A DNA stretch of 64,000 bases from an uncultured Eubacteriales bacterium (GTDB lineage: Bacteria > Bacillota > Clostridia > Christensenellales > Aristaeellaceae). This document shows, piece after piece, positions 7,433 to 15,975 of the stretch. The stretch is from NCBI GenBank assembly GCA_902790525.1, contig CADASI010000048.1:1-64000 (forward strand), written 5' to 3'. The position numbers were made by a program, and so were the translations under genes. How positions within the stretch are numbered: the stretch's first letter is position 1; every line of letters starts with the position of its first letter. Below the pieces are notes generated by a model. The model did no database searches and was not told where the DNA came from. It worked only from the letters and a program-made list of their open reading frames with translations.

Positions 7433-7957
7433 TCACAGTATGTCGATCTGGCAGCTCGCCATGGTCTCGAGCGCGGCGCTGTGCCGCTCGGGCGTGACCC
7501 CGGCGCAGCAGGCGCTGTCCACGCGGACCTGGGCCTCGGGGAAGAACGCCTTCACTAGCAGCGCGTTGGAGACGACGCAGATGTCGGTGCACAGGCCGAT
7601 CACCTCGATGGTCAGGCGGTCGGCGGGCTCGATCATCTCCGGCAGGCGCACGCACCCGAAGGTGGGCTTCTCCACCGTGATGCTGTCGCCCAGCGCGTCC
7701 GCGATGGCGTCGGCGATCTGCCAGCCATGGGTGCCCCGGATGCAGTGCCTGACGGGCAGCTTCCGGCCCTCGGCGGTTTCAAGGTAGTTCTCCTCATGGG
7801 TATCCTTCGTGGCGATGACGGTGTAACCCTCCTCGATGGCCCGCCGGATGCGCGCCGCCGCCGCCGGGACGATGGCCTGCGCCTCGGGGGTGCCCAGGGA
7901 GCCGTCGATGAAGTCATTCTGCATGTCTACCACAATCAGATACTTTGCCTCTTTCAC
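7433..7957 (-). CDS. isochorismatase-family cysteine hydrolase (nicotinamidase-like)
   Basis: A 174-residue protein with the isochorismatase/nicotinamidase fold: VVDMQNDFIDG near the N-terminus (catalytic Asp), a central lysine (ATKDTH) and the catalytic cysteine region VIGLCTDICVVSNAL. The HGWQI and CTDICV motifs fit nicotinamidase or related amidases. The start is GTG 7957, 9 bp after AAGGAG; the upstream TTG lacks a site. That AAGGAG overlaps the real stop codon of the GH88 gene (7971), so the two are translationally close. It is last in the polysaccharide operon, where its role is unclear. Confidence 0.82.
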   Translation of the reverse strand: MKEAKYLIVVDMQNDFIDGSLGTPEAQAIVPAAAARIRRAIEEGYTVIATKDTHEENYLETAEGRKLPVRHCIRGTHGWQIADAIADALGDSITVEKPTFGCVRLPEMIEPADRLTIEVIGLCTDICVVSNALLVKAFFPEAQVRVDSACCAGVTPERHSAALETMASCQIDIL

Positions 7958-7970
7958 AGGTGTCAACTCC

Positions 7971-9009
7971 TTATTCAATCGCAAGCGCCTCGACGAAGAA
8001 GTAATCGCCGTACACGATGTTGGTGTGCACGCCCGCGGCGTCGTCGCGGTAGCTGGCGGTGCAGCGCTGAAGCAGCCCGCAGGTGTCCGTCGACCAGTCG
8101 CAGCAGCGCTCGATCAGCCCGTCCATCAGCGTCTCCGCCGCGGCGAGGTAACCCGCCTCGCCCGTCAGGCGGTTGAGCTCGATCAGCCCGCAGGCGGCGC
8201 AGGCCCCGGCGATGTTGTCGACGCGTTCCGGGGACGCTGGCTGGGCGAAATCGCAGTCCGTCAGGCCGTCCGGGGTCCAGGTACCGGGCGTCGCCCGTGT
8301 TCATGTGCGCCAGCGCGAAGCCGTACAGCCCCCAGGCCTGCCCCCGGGACCAGGCGCTGCCCGGGCAGAAGCCCTGGCCCGCGCGCTCCATAAGCCGCGC
8401 ACCGGTCAGCGGATCGAACTCCACGATGTGGCACACCGAGCCGTCGGGCCGCAGGAAATGGCGCAGGGTGGTGTCAAGGTGGATTCGGGCCACATTGGCA
8501 AACCGCGGGTCGCCGGTGATGTCGGACGCCCAGAACAGCAGCGACAGGTTCATCAGGCAGTCGATGATGGCGTAGCCCGCCCGGTCCGGCTCGTTCCACG
8601 CGCGTATGAAGCCCGCCGGGTTGAACCGCCCCATCAGCAGGCTGGCGGCGTGCAGCGCGTCCACGCGGGCCCGGCTGTCGCCGGTCAGCTTGAAGCGCGC
8701 GCCGCAGGATAAGAGGTACATGAAGCCCACGTCGTGGTTGAGCCGCTCAAAGGTCCGAAACTCCGCCGTGAGCAGGTCCTCCGCGCGGACCGCCTCGTCC
8801 ATGAACCAGGTATCCTTCGAGGCCGCCCAGAGCTGCCACATCAGCCCCGGCCAGAAGCCCCCGGTCCACCAGCTGTTGCCGTCGAAGGGGGCGGGGAGCC
8901 ACTTCGCGCCGCCCCGGTAGGGCAGCAGGCCGGCTTCCGCGGCCAGCGGTGCGGTGGCGCGGTACTTCTCTATGGCGCGGCTCAGCGCGTCAGAGGCATT
9001 GTTCCGCAA
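7971..9009 (-). pseudogene. GH88 unsaturated glucuronyl hydrolase, internal deletion and frameshift
   Basis: The N-terminal 245 residues match GH88: WWTGGFWPG near 47-55, catalytic Asp93 in NHDVGF and Asp150 in AIIDCLMNL. Such enzymes remove unsaturated uronic acid from lyase products. At about 8270-8282 the frame shifts. The family-like C-terminus (TPDGLTDCDF... ending NIVYGDYFFVEALAIE) continues in another frame to a TAA at 7971. Around 14 residues that normally join the two parts are also missing, so this is not a single-base slip. The TTG start at 9009 follows a near-perfect GGGAGGTGAT site and overlaps the DUF2264 gene by 20 bp. Confidence 0.85.
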
Positions 9010-10795
9010 GGCGCATCACCTCCCTGGGGATCCTGTCGGGCAGGCGTCCGTCCTCCGAGGCGCACACCGCGCACACCAGCCGCGCCTCGCCGGGGTCGAT
9101 CGTGGCGCGCAGCGTGGGGATCAGCGTGCGGGGCCAGATGAGGCTGGTGTTGGCCTCCGCCTCGATCACCTCGCCGCGGTCGTAGCCTGCCACCGCGAAT
9201 ATGGCGCAGGAGCCCCTCTCGCACCGGGCGGCGGCCTTGCAGGCGTCGGCGAAGGTTTCGCTGACCACGCGGTCGCAGGGGCGGCAGCCCTCATAGTCCC
9301 GGCAGACGGCAAACCCGCCCTCCGCCGCCTCGAGGGGCCGCTCCGTGCGGATGACGTGGCAGCGCACGTGCCAGTTTTCGCAGGGGATCAGCCGGGTGTC
9401 GATCTCCACGCCGTCCATGGGCCGCCAGGTGAAGCTGACCTCATCCTCGGACAGCTCGAAGCGCTCAAACCCGCTGCGGGCGTGCCACAGGCCGCGCTGT
9501 CCCCGCAGGGCCAGCATGCTGTCGAACGCGCCCTTTTTGAGCGTGCCCGCCTCCTTCACCACCGAGAAGCCGAAGCGGGTGGAGTAGGCGAACTTCTCGT
9601 ACTTCTCGTCCTCGTGGGTGTGCTCGTAGGCGTGGTTGCCCGCGGTGTAGGCGATCACGGAGCTGTTGTCCTCATCCCGGGTCAGCAGAAGCCGCGCCTG
9701 TTTATCCAGCAGCACCCGGGGCGGGGTATAAGCGGCCTCCTCCGCCCGCCAGAAGGGATGCTCCTCCGGCAGCGCAAGCGCCGCGAACACCTTCATGGCC
9801 CAGTAGGGCGAGCCGGGGGCGTTGTAGCCCTCGGTGAAGATCAGGTTCGGGTAGCCGTAGCCGAGGGTCATTATGTCGTCCCGGTCGAATATGGGCTGCT
9901 TCATCCACCAGCGCAGGTTCTCAAGCATCAGGTGCTTGATTTCGCCCCAGCCGAGGCCCTCCGCGGTCACCCCGGCGACGGCGCACGCGCTGAAGAACGC
10001 GCCCTGGGCGAAGCGGTAGGTCAGGCTCCTGCCGTAGGGCAGCGCCCGGCCCTCCCGGTCGAACCAGGCGGCGAAGCGGGGGGCGATCTGCCTGGCGCGG
10101 TCGAGGAACCGGGCCGAGCGCTCCGGGTCGCGCCCCGACATGAACCGGGCGTAGATCAGGCCGTAGTAGTGGAAGGCCCACAGGGTGTAGTAGTCCCGTT
10201 GGGCGGGCTTGTCGTAGTACCAGCCGTCGCCGCAGTAGTGGGTCTCGAGGTTGTTGAGATCGTCCTCGAGCCGCGCCTCGTCCGCGGGCAGGCCCACGCT
10301 CAGGAAGCCGCAGTTCACCAGCACCCGGAAGAACAGCCAGTTGTTCTGCGGCATGTCGTAGCGGTTGATCTGGTTAAGCCAGCGGTAGAGGTTCCTCCGG
10401 GCATCCTCCGGCAGGTCGAAGTAGAACCGTTCCGGGATCATGCACAGCGCCATGCCCATCACGGCCATCTCCACCATGCGCTGGTCGAAGGGCCCGATGT
10501 CGCCCCAGTACTCCCGGTGCCCGGGGTCGACCCCGTGGATCAGCCCCTCCCGCCAGAGCACCCACGGCGCCTCGGCCTCGGGGCATTTCCCGGCGAGCAT
10601 CGGTGTAAGCGCCCACAGCACGCGGGAGAAGCCCTCCATGCCCGCGACGGCGGCGTCGTAGGCCGCGCCGGTGTCGCCCAGGTGCAGCCGGGCTTTGCCC
10701 CCGGACAGGCAGGGGATCAGCGGCGATATCATGTCGGCGGCCAGCCGGGCCAGGTCCGCGCGGGTCCTCAGTGGATTGTCTGCAAATCGGTTCAT
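8990..10795 (-). CDS. DUF2264 family protein
   Basis: A 601-residue protein that I recognise as DUF2264, by its N-terminal NPLRTRADL and the WGDIGPFDQRMVEMAVMGMAL region followed by an all-alpha toroid-like domain and a beta-rich C-terminal part. Members sit in polysaccharide utilisation clusters and probably act on oligosaccharides; no activity can be assigned from sequence. No signal peptide is seen, so it is cytoplasmic and would act on imported material. The start ATG overlaps the stop of the heparinase-like gene (ATGA), with AGAGGA upstream. Confidence 0.85.
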   Translation of the reverse strand: MNRFADNPLRTRADLARLAADMISPLIPCLSGGKARLHLGDTGAAYDAAVAGMEGFSRVLWALTPMLAGKCPEAEAPWVLWREGLIHGVDPGHREYWGDIGPFDQRMVEMAVMGMALCMIPERFYFDLPEDARRNLYRWLNQINRYDMPQNNWLFFRVLVNCGFLSVGLPADEARLEDDLNNLETHYCGDGWYYDKPAQRDYYTLWAFHYYGLIYARFMSGRDPERSARFLDRARQIAPRFAAWFDREGRALPYGRSLTYRFAQGAFFSACAVAGVTAEGLGWGEIKHLMLENLRWWMKQPIFDRDDIMTLGYGYPNLIFTEGYNAPGSPYWAMKVFAALALPEEHPFWRAEEAAYTPPRVLLDKQARLLLTRDEDNSSVIAYTAGNHAYEHTHEDEKYEKFAYSTRFGFSVVKEAGTLKKGAFDSMLALRGQRGLWHARSGFERFELSEDEVSFTWRPMDGVEIDTRLIPCENWHVRCHVIRTERPLEAAEGGFAVCRDYEGCRPCDRVVSETFADACKAAARCERGSCAIFAVAGYDRGEVIEAEANTSLIWPRTLIPTLRATIDPGEARLVCAVCASEDGRLPDRIPREVMRLAEQCL

Positions 10796-12570
10796 GGGTC
10801 GTTCCTCTCAATCTGAAGCCGGAGCGTGTGTTTAAGCGCCGGGGCGTCGGTGAACGCCACGCGCCACAGGCTGCCGGGGTAGTTTCTGGCCATGCGGGGG
10901 TCGGCGACGGGGATCTCCTCGACCCCGATCGACGAGTCAAACGCCGGGACGATGCTTATCGCGCCGGAGATGACGGTGTTCCCGCGTATCTCCGGGCGGT
11001 GCCGCAGCAGGAACCCCTCGGTGACCGGCAGCGGCGCGGGCAGTTTGATCTCGTCCAGCAGCGCCATATGCTTGTCGAGCGCGAGGGTGCGCCTGACGAC
11101 ACAGCCCTCGACGGGATAGGCGTCGGCGATGTCCAGCGCCAGGCCCGAGGGCGTCGCGGCGACGCCCTTTGCCCGGCGATTCGGGCCGCTGACCTGCTCG
11201 TGATCGCCGATCACGGGCACGTTGTGATACATGCCCCGGGTGTTGAAGAGCGTGTAGCGCCCCTCGGAGAAGGTCGCGCCGGTGTAGGTCATGTTGCCCG
11301 CGTCCACGATCTGCGGCTCGCCGTCCACCAGCAGTATGAAGCCGCCGCAGTCGTTGTGGCTGTGGCTGCCCGCGTTCACGCCGCCCTTGCAGGCCAGGAC
11401 CATGCCGCCCGCGCGCACCACGCGCATCTGTAAGTCATTGAGCCATACGTCCCCGGGCGGGGCGACGTCGGGCAACGCCGCCGGGCGGGGGTGAAACAGC
11501 CCGTTCAGCAGCCGCCAGAGCTGGGGCGTGTCCGCAAGATGGTCGGCGGGGGATTGCTCAAACCGCGCGCCGAGGGCCTGGAGCGCCGGGTCGTCCAGCT
11601 TCTCCCCGGCAAAGCGGAGCCGCTCGCCGGGGATGTCGGGCTTCGCGTCGCAGTCAGCGAAGTTGGCAAACCACGGCCCGCCCAGCCAGGCGTTCAGCGG
11701 GAAGCGCAGCACGGCCCGCAGCTTCGGGTCGTCCCAGAGGGCCATTTTGCCGCCGGTGACGCGCTCCATAAGGTCGAGGCAGTCCAGCACCGCGCCGCCC
11801 GCCATGCTCCAGTAGCCGGGGCCCTCGTCGCAGCCGCCGTCGCCGGGGAGCGTGGCGAGGTAGCGGTCCAGCATGCCGCATCCCCGCTCGAGCAGGGCGC
11901 ACAGCCGGGGCGCATCGTCCGCCCAGGCGCAGGCCGTCAGCATCACGTTGGATATGATCCACGGCGTCCAGTTGCACAGATCCTTCCCGGTAAAGCCCAT
12001 CCACCAGAGGTCGTCCCGCGTCTCAAAGGGTTCAAGCACCCGCCGCTCCACCTCCCGGCGCACCCGGCGGCGGATCAGCGGCGACGCGGCGTCCAGTTCG
12101 TCGGACAGTAGCGCGCACGCCAGCGACAGTATCATCGCCGTCTGGGCCGCGAACAGGTCGAGGACGGGGCGATCGGGGTCCGGCAGTGGGCCGGAATCGT
12201 TGTGGGCGCTGAGGTTCCAGCCCGTCTCCTCGCAGATCAGCCACACCCCGTCGATCACGTCGTCCAGCCCGGTCACGTCGCCGTCTGCACAGACCCCCAG
12301 CAGCGCCGCGCACAGCTTGCGGCGGCGCAGGAAGTAGGGACCCTCGAAGGCGGCCCGGTCGCCGGCGCGGGCGAAGGCCATGAACTGCCGGGCGGTGAGG
12401 CTCGGATACTCCATGCCCCGGTAGGTTTCCGCCAGGCGGCGCAGGGCGTCGCGGCGGTCCTCCGGCAGCGCTTCCCACGCCGCGCGGTTTCGCGCCGGGG
12501 GGAAGGGGCAGCGGGGGAGGGCGGTCACAAGAGTTGACAGCGGGTGCGCGCCCAGGTATTCTGCGAACAT
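10792..12570 (-). CDS. heparinase II/III-like polysaccharide lyase family protein
   Basis: A 592-residue protein with an N-terminal alpha/alpha toroid (about 1-340) and a C-terminal beta-sandwich carrying AGSHSHNDCGGFILLVDG and NTRGMYHNVPVIGDHEQ, typical of heparinase II/III and alginate lyase family proteins. It has no signal peptide, so it acts on imported oligosaccharides. Lyase products would carry an unsaturated uronate, the substrate of the adjacent GH88 enzyme. ATG 12570 has AAGGG at good spacing; ATG 12576 would give an ATGA overlap with the permease stop and is also possible. The substrate polymer is not determined. Confidence 0.82.
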   Translation of the reverse strand: MFAEYLGAHPLSTLVTALPRCPFPPARNRAAWEALPEDRRDALRRLAETYRGMEYPSLTARQFMAFARAGDRAAFEGPYFLRRRKLCAALLGVCADGDVTGLDDVIDGVWLICEETGWNLSAHNDSGPLPDPDRPVLDLFAAQTAMILSLACALLSDELDAASPLIRRRVRREVERRVLEPFETRDDLWWMGFTGKDLCNWTPWIISNVMLTACAWADDAPRLCALLERGCGMLDRYLATLPGDGGCDEGPGYWSMAGGAVLDCLDLMERVTGGKMALWDDPKLRAVLRFPLNAWLGGPWFANFADCDAKPDIPGERLRFAGEKLDDPALQALGARFEQSPADHLADTPQLWRLLNGLFHPRPAALPDVAPPGDVWLNDLQMRVVRAGGMVLACKGGVNAGSHSHNDCGGFILLVDGEPQIVDAGNMTYTGATFSEGRYTLFNTRGMYHNVPVIGDHEQVSGPNRRAKGVAATPSGLALDIADAYPVEGCVVRRTLALDKHMALLDEIKLPAPLPVTEGFLLRHRPEIRGNTVISGAISIVPAFDSSIGVEEIPVADPRMARNYPGSLWRVAFTDAPALKHTLRLQIERNDP

Positions 12571-12572
12571 GG

Positions 12573-13439
12573 TCATCCCTTCAAGCCGGTGGTGGCGATG
12601 CCCTGTATGAAGTACTTCTGCAGCGCCAGGAACACCACGGACACCGGCAGCAGGCTGCACACGGACACGGCCATGATCAGGTGGTAGTCGCTGGAGTTCT
12701 CCTGTATGAACCGCCTCAGGCCCACCTGCACGGTCTTGTTGATGTCGCGGGTCAGGTAGATCATGGGGCCCATGTAGTCGTTCCAGGTGCTCACGAAGGT
12801 GAATATGATCAGCGTGGCGATGGCGGCCTTTGAAAGCGGCAGCATGATCCGCGCCCAGATGCCGTACTCCGAGAGCCCGTCGATGCGGGCGGACTCGCAC
12901 AGCTCCGTGGGAATGCCCTGGTAGAACTGGCGCATCAGGAACACGCCGAAGGCCGAAAAGGATTGCAGCACCACGATGGCCCACAGGTTGTCGTACAGCC
13001 CCATGGCGCGCATCAGTATGAACTGGGGCAGCATGTAGGTCTGCCAGGGCACCGCGATGGTGGCCACATAGCAGATGAACAGCGCGTTGCGCCCCTTGAA
13101 TTGCAGCTTGGCAAAGGCGTAGGCGGCGAAGGAGGAGGTCAGCGTCTGTATGACGGTGACCAGTATGGCGATGACCGCGGTGTTCTTAAAGTAGGTCAGA
13201 AGCGGCACCTTGGACCAGATCAGCCGGTAGTTTTCCCAGTGAACGGTCTCCGGCAGCCAGCGGATGGGGTAGGTGAACACCTCCCGGTCCAGCTTGAGCG
13301 ACGCGGAGAGCATCCACGCGAAGGGGATCAGCGTGACGAGCGCCAGCGCGATCAGCACCACGTACAGTACCGCCTTGAGCGCGACGGAGGCGGGCGTGGT
13401 CCTGACGACGACCCTGCTCTGATACGACGATTGCTTCAT
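12573..13439 (-). CDS. ABC sugar transporter permease (CUT1, MalG/LacG type)
   Basis: A 288-residue inner-membrane permease with six predicted TMs and the cytoplasmic EAA loop (ESARIDGLSEYGIWARIMLPL) that docks the ATPase. It pairs with the permease encoded just upstream. GGGAGG precedes the ATG. No ATPase gene lies in the cluster, so a shared MsmX/UgpC-type ATPase encoded elsewhere is expected. Confidence 0.93.
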   Translation of the reverse strand: MKQSSYQSRVVVRTTPASVALKAVLYVVLIALALVTLIPFAWMLSASLKLDREVFTYPIRWLPETVHWENYRLIWSKVPLLTYFKNTAVIAILVTVIQTLTSSFAAYAFAKLQFKGRNALFICYVATIAVPWQTYMLPQFILMRAMGLYDNLWAIVVLQSFSAFGVFLMRQFYQGIPTELCESARIDGLSEYGIWARIMLPLSKAAIATLIIFTFVSTWNDYMGPMIYLTRDINKTVQVGLRRFIQENSSDYHLIMAVSVCSLLPVSVVFLALQKYFIQGIATTGLKG

Positions 13440-13455
13440 GATTCCGCGCCTCCCA

Positions 13456-14418
13456 TCACTTGTTGGCGTACCGGTCTTCGGTGCTGAACTGTATCAGCGT
13501 GAAGATCAGCACGATCGCCAGAAGCACCATGGCGATGGCGCTGGCGATGCCGTAGTTGAAGTTGGAGAACGCCTCGTCGTAGATGTAGGTGACCAGCATC
13601 TTGGTGGAGCGCCCGGGGCCGCCCTCGGTCATGATGGCCACCACGTCGTAGATCTTGAAGCAGGAGATGATCATCATCGTGGAGGCGAAGAACGTGGTGG
13701 GCCGAAGCTGGGGCAGCGTGACCCGGAAGAACTGCTGCCGCTTGTTGGCGCCGTCCACGATGGCGGCCTCGTACAGGTCCACCGGCACGCCCTGCAGCGC
13801 GGCCAGGTAGATCACCATGTAGTAACCCATGTTGCGCCAGACGCTGACCAGTATGATGGACCATATGGCCATCGTGGAGTCCGCCGTCCAGCTCTTGTTG
13901 TAGGGGATGCCCAGGCCCATCAGCAGTTGGTTGATGGGGCCGTCCTTCATCATCATGAAGCGCCAGCACACGCAGATGGCCACCATCGAGGCCACGTAGG
14001 GGAAGAAGAACACCGTGCGGAAGCCCACCGCGCCCTTCACGGCGTGGTTGAGCGCCAGCGCCAGCGCCATGGCGCACACCAGCGTCAGCGGCACGGTGAC
14101 CAGCGTGTAGAACACCGTGTTTTTGAGGGCGATGCCCAGGTCCACCTTCGTAAACAGGTAGCCCAGGCCCTTCTCCGCCACCTTGGAAGCCTTGAAGATG
14201 TCGGCGTAGTTTTGAAGCCCCACCCATTGCAGGTTGTCGAAGGAGCCGCCCTTCCACTTCACAAACGACAGGAAGATGGAAAACAGCACCGGCAGCAGCG
14301 TGAATACCGCAAAGCCTATGAAGTTCGGCGCGATGAAGGAGTAGGCGACCAGCGCCTTCTTGCGCTCGTGGCGCGACAGCTTCCGCCGGTATTTGGGGAG
14401 TTTGCTGAATTGTTCCAT
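13456..14418 (-). CDS. ABC sugar transporter permease (CUT1, MalF/LacF type)
   Basis: A 320-residue permease with six predicted TMs, a periplasmic-side insertion after TM1 and the EAA loop (YEAAIVDGANKRQQFFRVTLPQL). It is the larger partner of the permease at 12573 and is separated from it by 16 bp. AAGGAG lies 10 bp before the ATG. An intercistronic hairpin separates it from the binding-protein gene. Confidence 0.93.
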   Translation of the reverse strand: MEQFSKLPKYRRKLSRHERKKALVAYSFIAPNFIGFAVFTLLPVLFSIFLSFVKWKGGSFDNLQWVGLQNYADIFKASKVAEKGLGYLFTKVDLGIALKNTVFYTLVTVPLTLVCAMALALALNHAVKGAVGFRTVFFFPYVASMVAICVCWRFMMMKDGPINQLLMGLGIPYNKSWTADSTMAIWSIILVSVWRNMGYYMVIYLAALQGVPVDLYEAAIVDGANKRQQFFRVTLPQLRPTTFFASTMMIISCFKIYDVVAIMTEGGPGRSTKMLVTYIYDEAFSNFNYGIASAIAMVLLAIVLIFTLIQFSTEDRYANK

Positions 14419-14456
14419 GGGGGGACGACTCCTTTCGGGCGGGGTTGAACAGAAAA

Positions 14457-14489
14457 GGCGGGGAAGGCGAGATATTCGCCCTCCCCGCC
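14457..14489 (-). terminator. intercistronic hairpin between binding protein and permease genes
   Basis: A 14-bp stem with one mismatch (14457-14470 with 14476-14489) and a 5-nt loop. On the minus strand it is followed by TTTTCTG. It would attenuate or process the transcript, so that binding protein is made in excess over permease, a common arrangement in such operons. Confidence 0.65.
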
Positions 14490-14519
14490 GCTGCGTTCAG
14501 GTCATATGGGTGCTGTCGG

Positions 14520-15761
14520 TCAGCCGAGCACCTCGGCGACGCGCTCGTTCATCTCCTCGATGCCCTCGTCGATGGTGTACTCGCGGGTCATGATGAGGCT
14601 GTGCTCCTCGTTCAGGATGGTGGAGATCTCGGAGGAGTGCTCGGAGGCGGGGATCTCGATGCCCACGTAGCTGGGGATCAGCGCGGCCTTGCTGGCGTCG
14701 TCGGTCGGGAAGCCGTCCGCGGAGGCCATGGCCTCGGCGACGGCCTCGGACACCCACGCCGGGCGGGTGCCGGTGGAGGCGGTGGCGATGGCGCCTTCCT
14801 CGCTGGCAAGCCAGGAGATGTACTCCCAGGCAAGGTCCTTGTGCTCGGACTTGGCGTTGATCATCGCGCCGGTCAGGTTGCCGAAGGAGGAACCGGCGGC
14901 CACGTCCGCCTTGTGGGGCACGGACACGATGCCCCAGTTGAAGTTGCAGGTGCCGTCCTTGTTGTAGCCGATCAGCGTGGACACGTACCAGTAGCCCATG
15001 GGCATCATGGCGATGTTGCCGTTGGCAAAGGCGGCGGAGTAGTGAAGCCCGGCGGCCTTCAATTCGTCATAGGACATGCACGCGCCCGCGTCCTCGAGAT
15101 CCTGGTAGAGCTGGTAGAAGTAGGCCAGGTCGGTGTAGTCGCCGTCGATCAGGGTGTTCACGCCGTCGCACACGTCCCAGTTCACCACGGCGGACAGCCA
15201 GGTGTGGTAGTGGGTGCCGTAGTTGCCGTCGCCGGTCATCTTCTTGGCGAGCTCGGCGTACTCCTCCCAGGTCATGTCGTTGGTGGGATAGTCCACGCCC
15301 GCGGCGTCGAACAGGTCCTTATTGTAGTAGAGCACCCAGAAGTCGCTGCGGAAGGGCAGCGCGTACTGCTCGCCGTCCACGGCGTAGTTGCTCTCGATGC
15401 CGGTAAAGCCGCTCATATCGTAATTGGACGCCTCGATGTAGCTGTTCAGGGGCTCGGCGAATCCCGCGGCCTGCCAGTCCAGCAGATGGGGAAGTTCCTT
15501 GACAATGTAGATGTCGCTCTGATCGCCGCCGGAGAGCATCGTGGTGGTCTTCACGGGGTAGTCCTGAGAAGCCACGTCCACGTACTCGATCGTCACGCCG
15601 GGGTGGGAGGCCTCAAAGGCTTCCTTCTGGGCGGCCAGGTAGGGGGTCGTGCCGGCGTCCCACGCCACGATGGTCAGGGTCTGGGCTTCCTCCGCCACGG
15701 CGAAGCCTGCGACGGACAGCAGCAGCATCGCTGCAAGCACCAAAGCGAGCGCTTTTTTCAT
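14520..15761 (-). CDS. extracellular sugar-binding protein of the ABC importer
   Basis: A 413-residue family 1-type solute-binding protein. MKKALALVLAAMLLLSVAG is followed by FAVA-EE, a signal peptidase I-type cleavage site. Unlike most Gram-positive binding proteins there is no lipobox cysteine, so membrane anchoring is not explained by sequence. The mature part shows the SBP signatures TLTIVAWD and SGGDQSDIYIVKEL near the N-terminus. ATG 15761 follows AAAGGAGGAAC. It is the first gene of the operon, behind a consensus promoter and operator. Confidence 0.92.
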   Translation of the reverse strand: MKKALALVLAAMLLLSVAGFAVAEEAQTLTIVAWDAGTTPYLAAQKEAFEASHPGVTIEYVDVASQDYPVKTTTMLSGGDQSDIYIVKELPHLLDWQAAGFAEPLNSYIEASNYDMSGFTGIESNYAVDGEQYALPFRSDFWVLYYNKDLFDAAGVDYPTNDMTWEEYAELAKKMTGDGNYGTHYHTWLSAVVNWDVCDGVNTLIDGDYTDLAYFYQLYQDLEDAGACMSYDELKAAGLHYSAAFANGNIAMMPMGYWYVSTLIGYNKDGTCNFNWGIVSVPHKADVAAGSSFGNLTGAMINAKSEHKDLAWEYISWLASEEGAIATASTGTRPAWVSEAVAEAMASADGFPTDDASKAALIPSYVGIEIPASEHSSEISTILNEEHSLIMTREYTIDEGIEEMNERVAEVLG

Positions 15762-15802
15762 GGGTAGTTCCTCCTTTGATTCTGTCTGATTCGTGAAATG
15801 CC

Positions 15803-15816
15803 TGAAAACGATTTCA
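15803..15816 (-). promoter_or_regulatory. cre/LacI-type operator downstream of the ABC operon promoter
   Basis: TGAAAACGATTTCA fits the cre consensus TGWNANCGNTNWCA at every position and has the central CG of LacI-family operators. It lies just downstream of the -10, where a bound repressor would block elongation. Either CcpA or the divergently encoded LacI protein could bind it. Confidence 0.7.
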
Positions 15817-15828
15817 CCGTCTGCTGAC

Positions 15829-15857
15829 ATTATAGTAAAAAATAGGGAAAATGTCAA
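15829..15857 (-). promoter_or_regulatory. consensus promoter of the ABC/lyase operon
   Basis: On the minus strand TTGACA (15857-15852), 17 bp, TATAAT (15834-15829): both hexamers match the sigma-A consensus exactly. Confidence 0.9.
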
Positions 15858-15919
15858 TACTTTTCGTAAACATTTTCAACACATAGGCCGCAAATCATGA
15901 AAATGAATGAAAATAGTTA

Positions 15920-15948
15920 TTGTAATTTACAAGGGAATGTGATATAAT
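15920..15948 (+). promoter_or_regulatory. promoter of the lacI-type gene
   Basis: TTGTAA (15920-15925), 17-bp spacer, TATAAT (15943-15948), 27 bp before the start codon and divergent from the ABC operon promoter. Confidence 0.75.
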
Positions 15949-15975
15949 CGGATCACAGTATGAGGGGGTGGCGGC

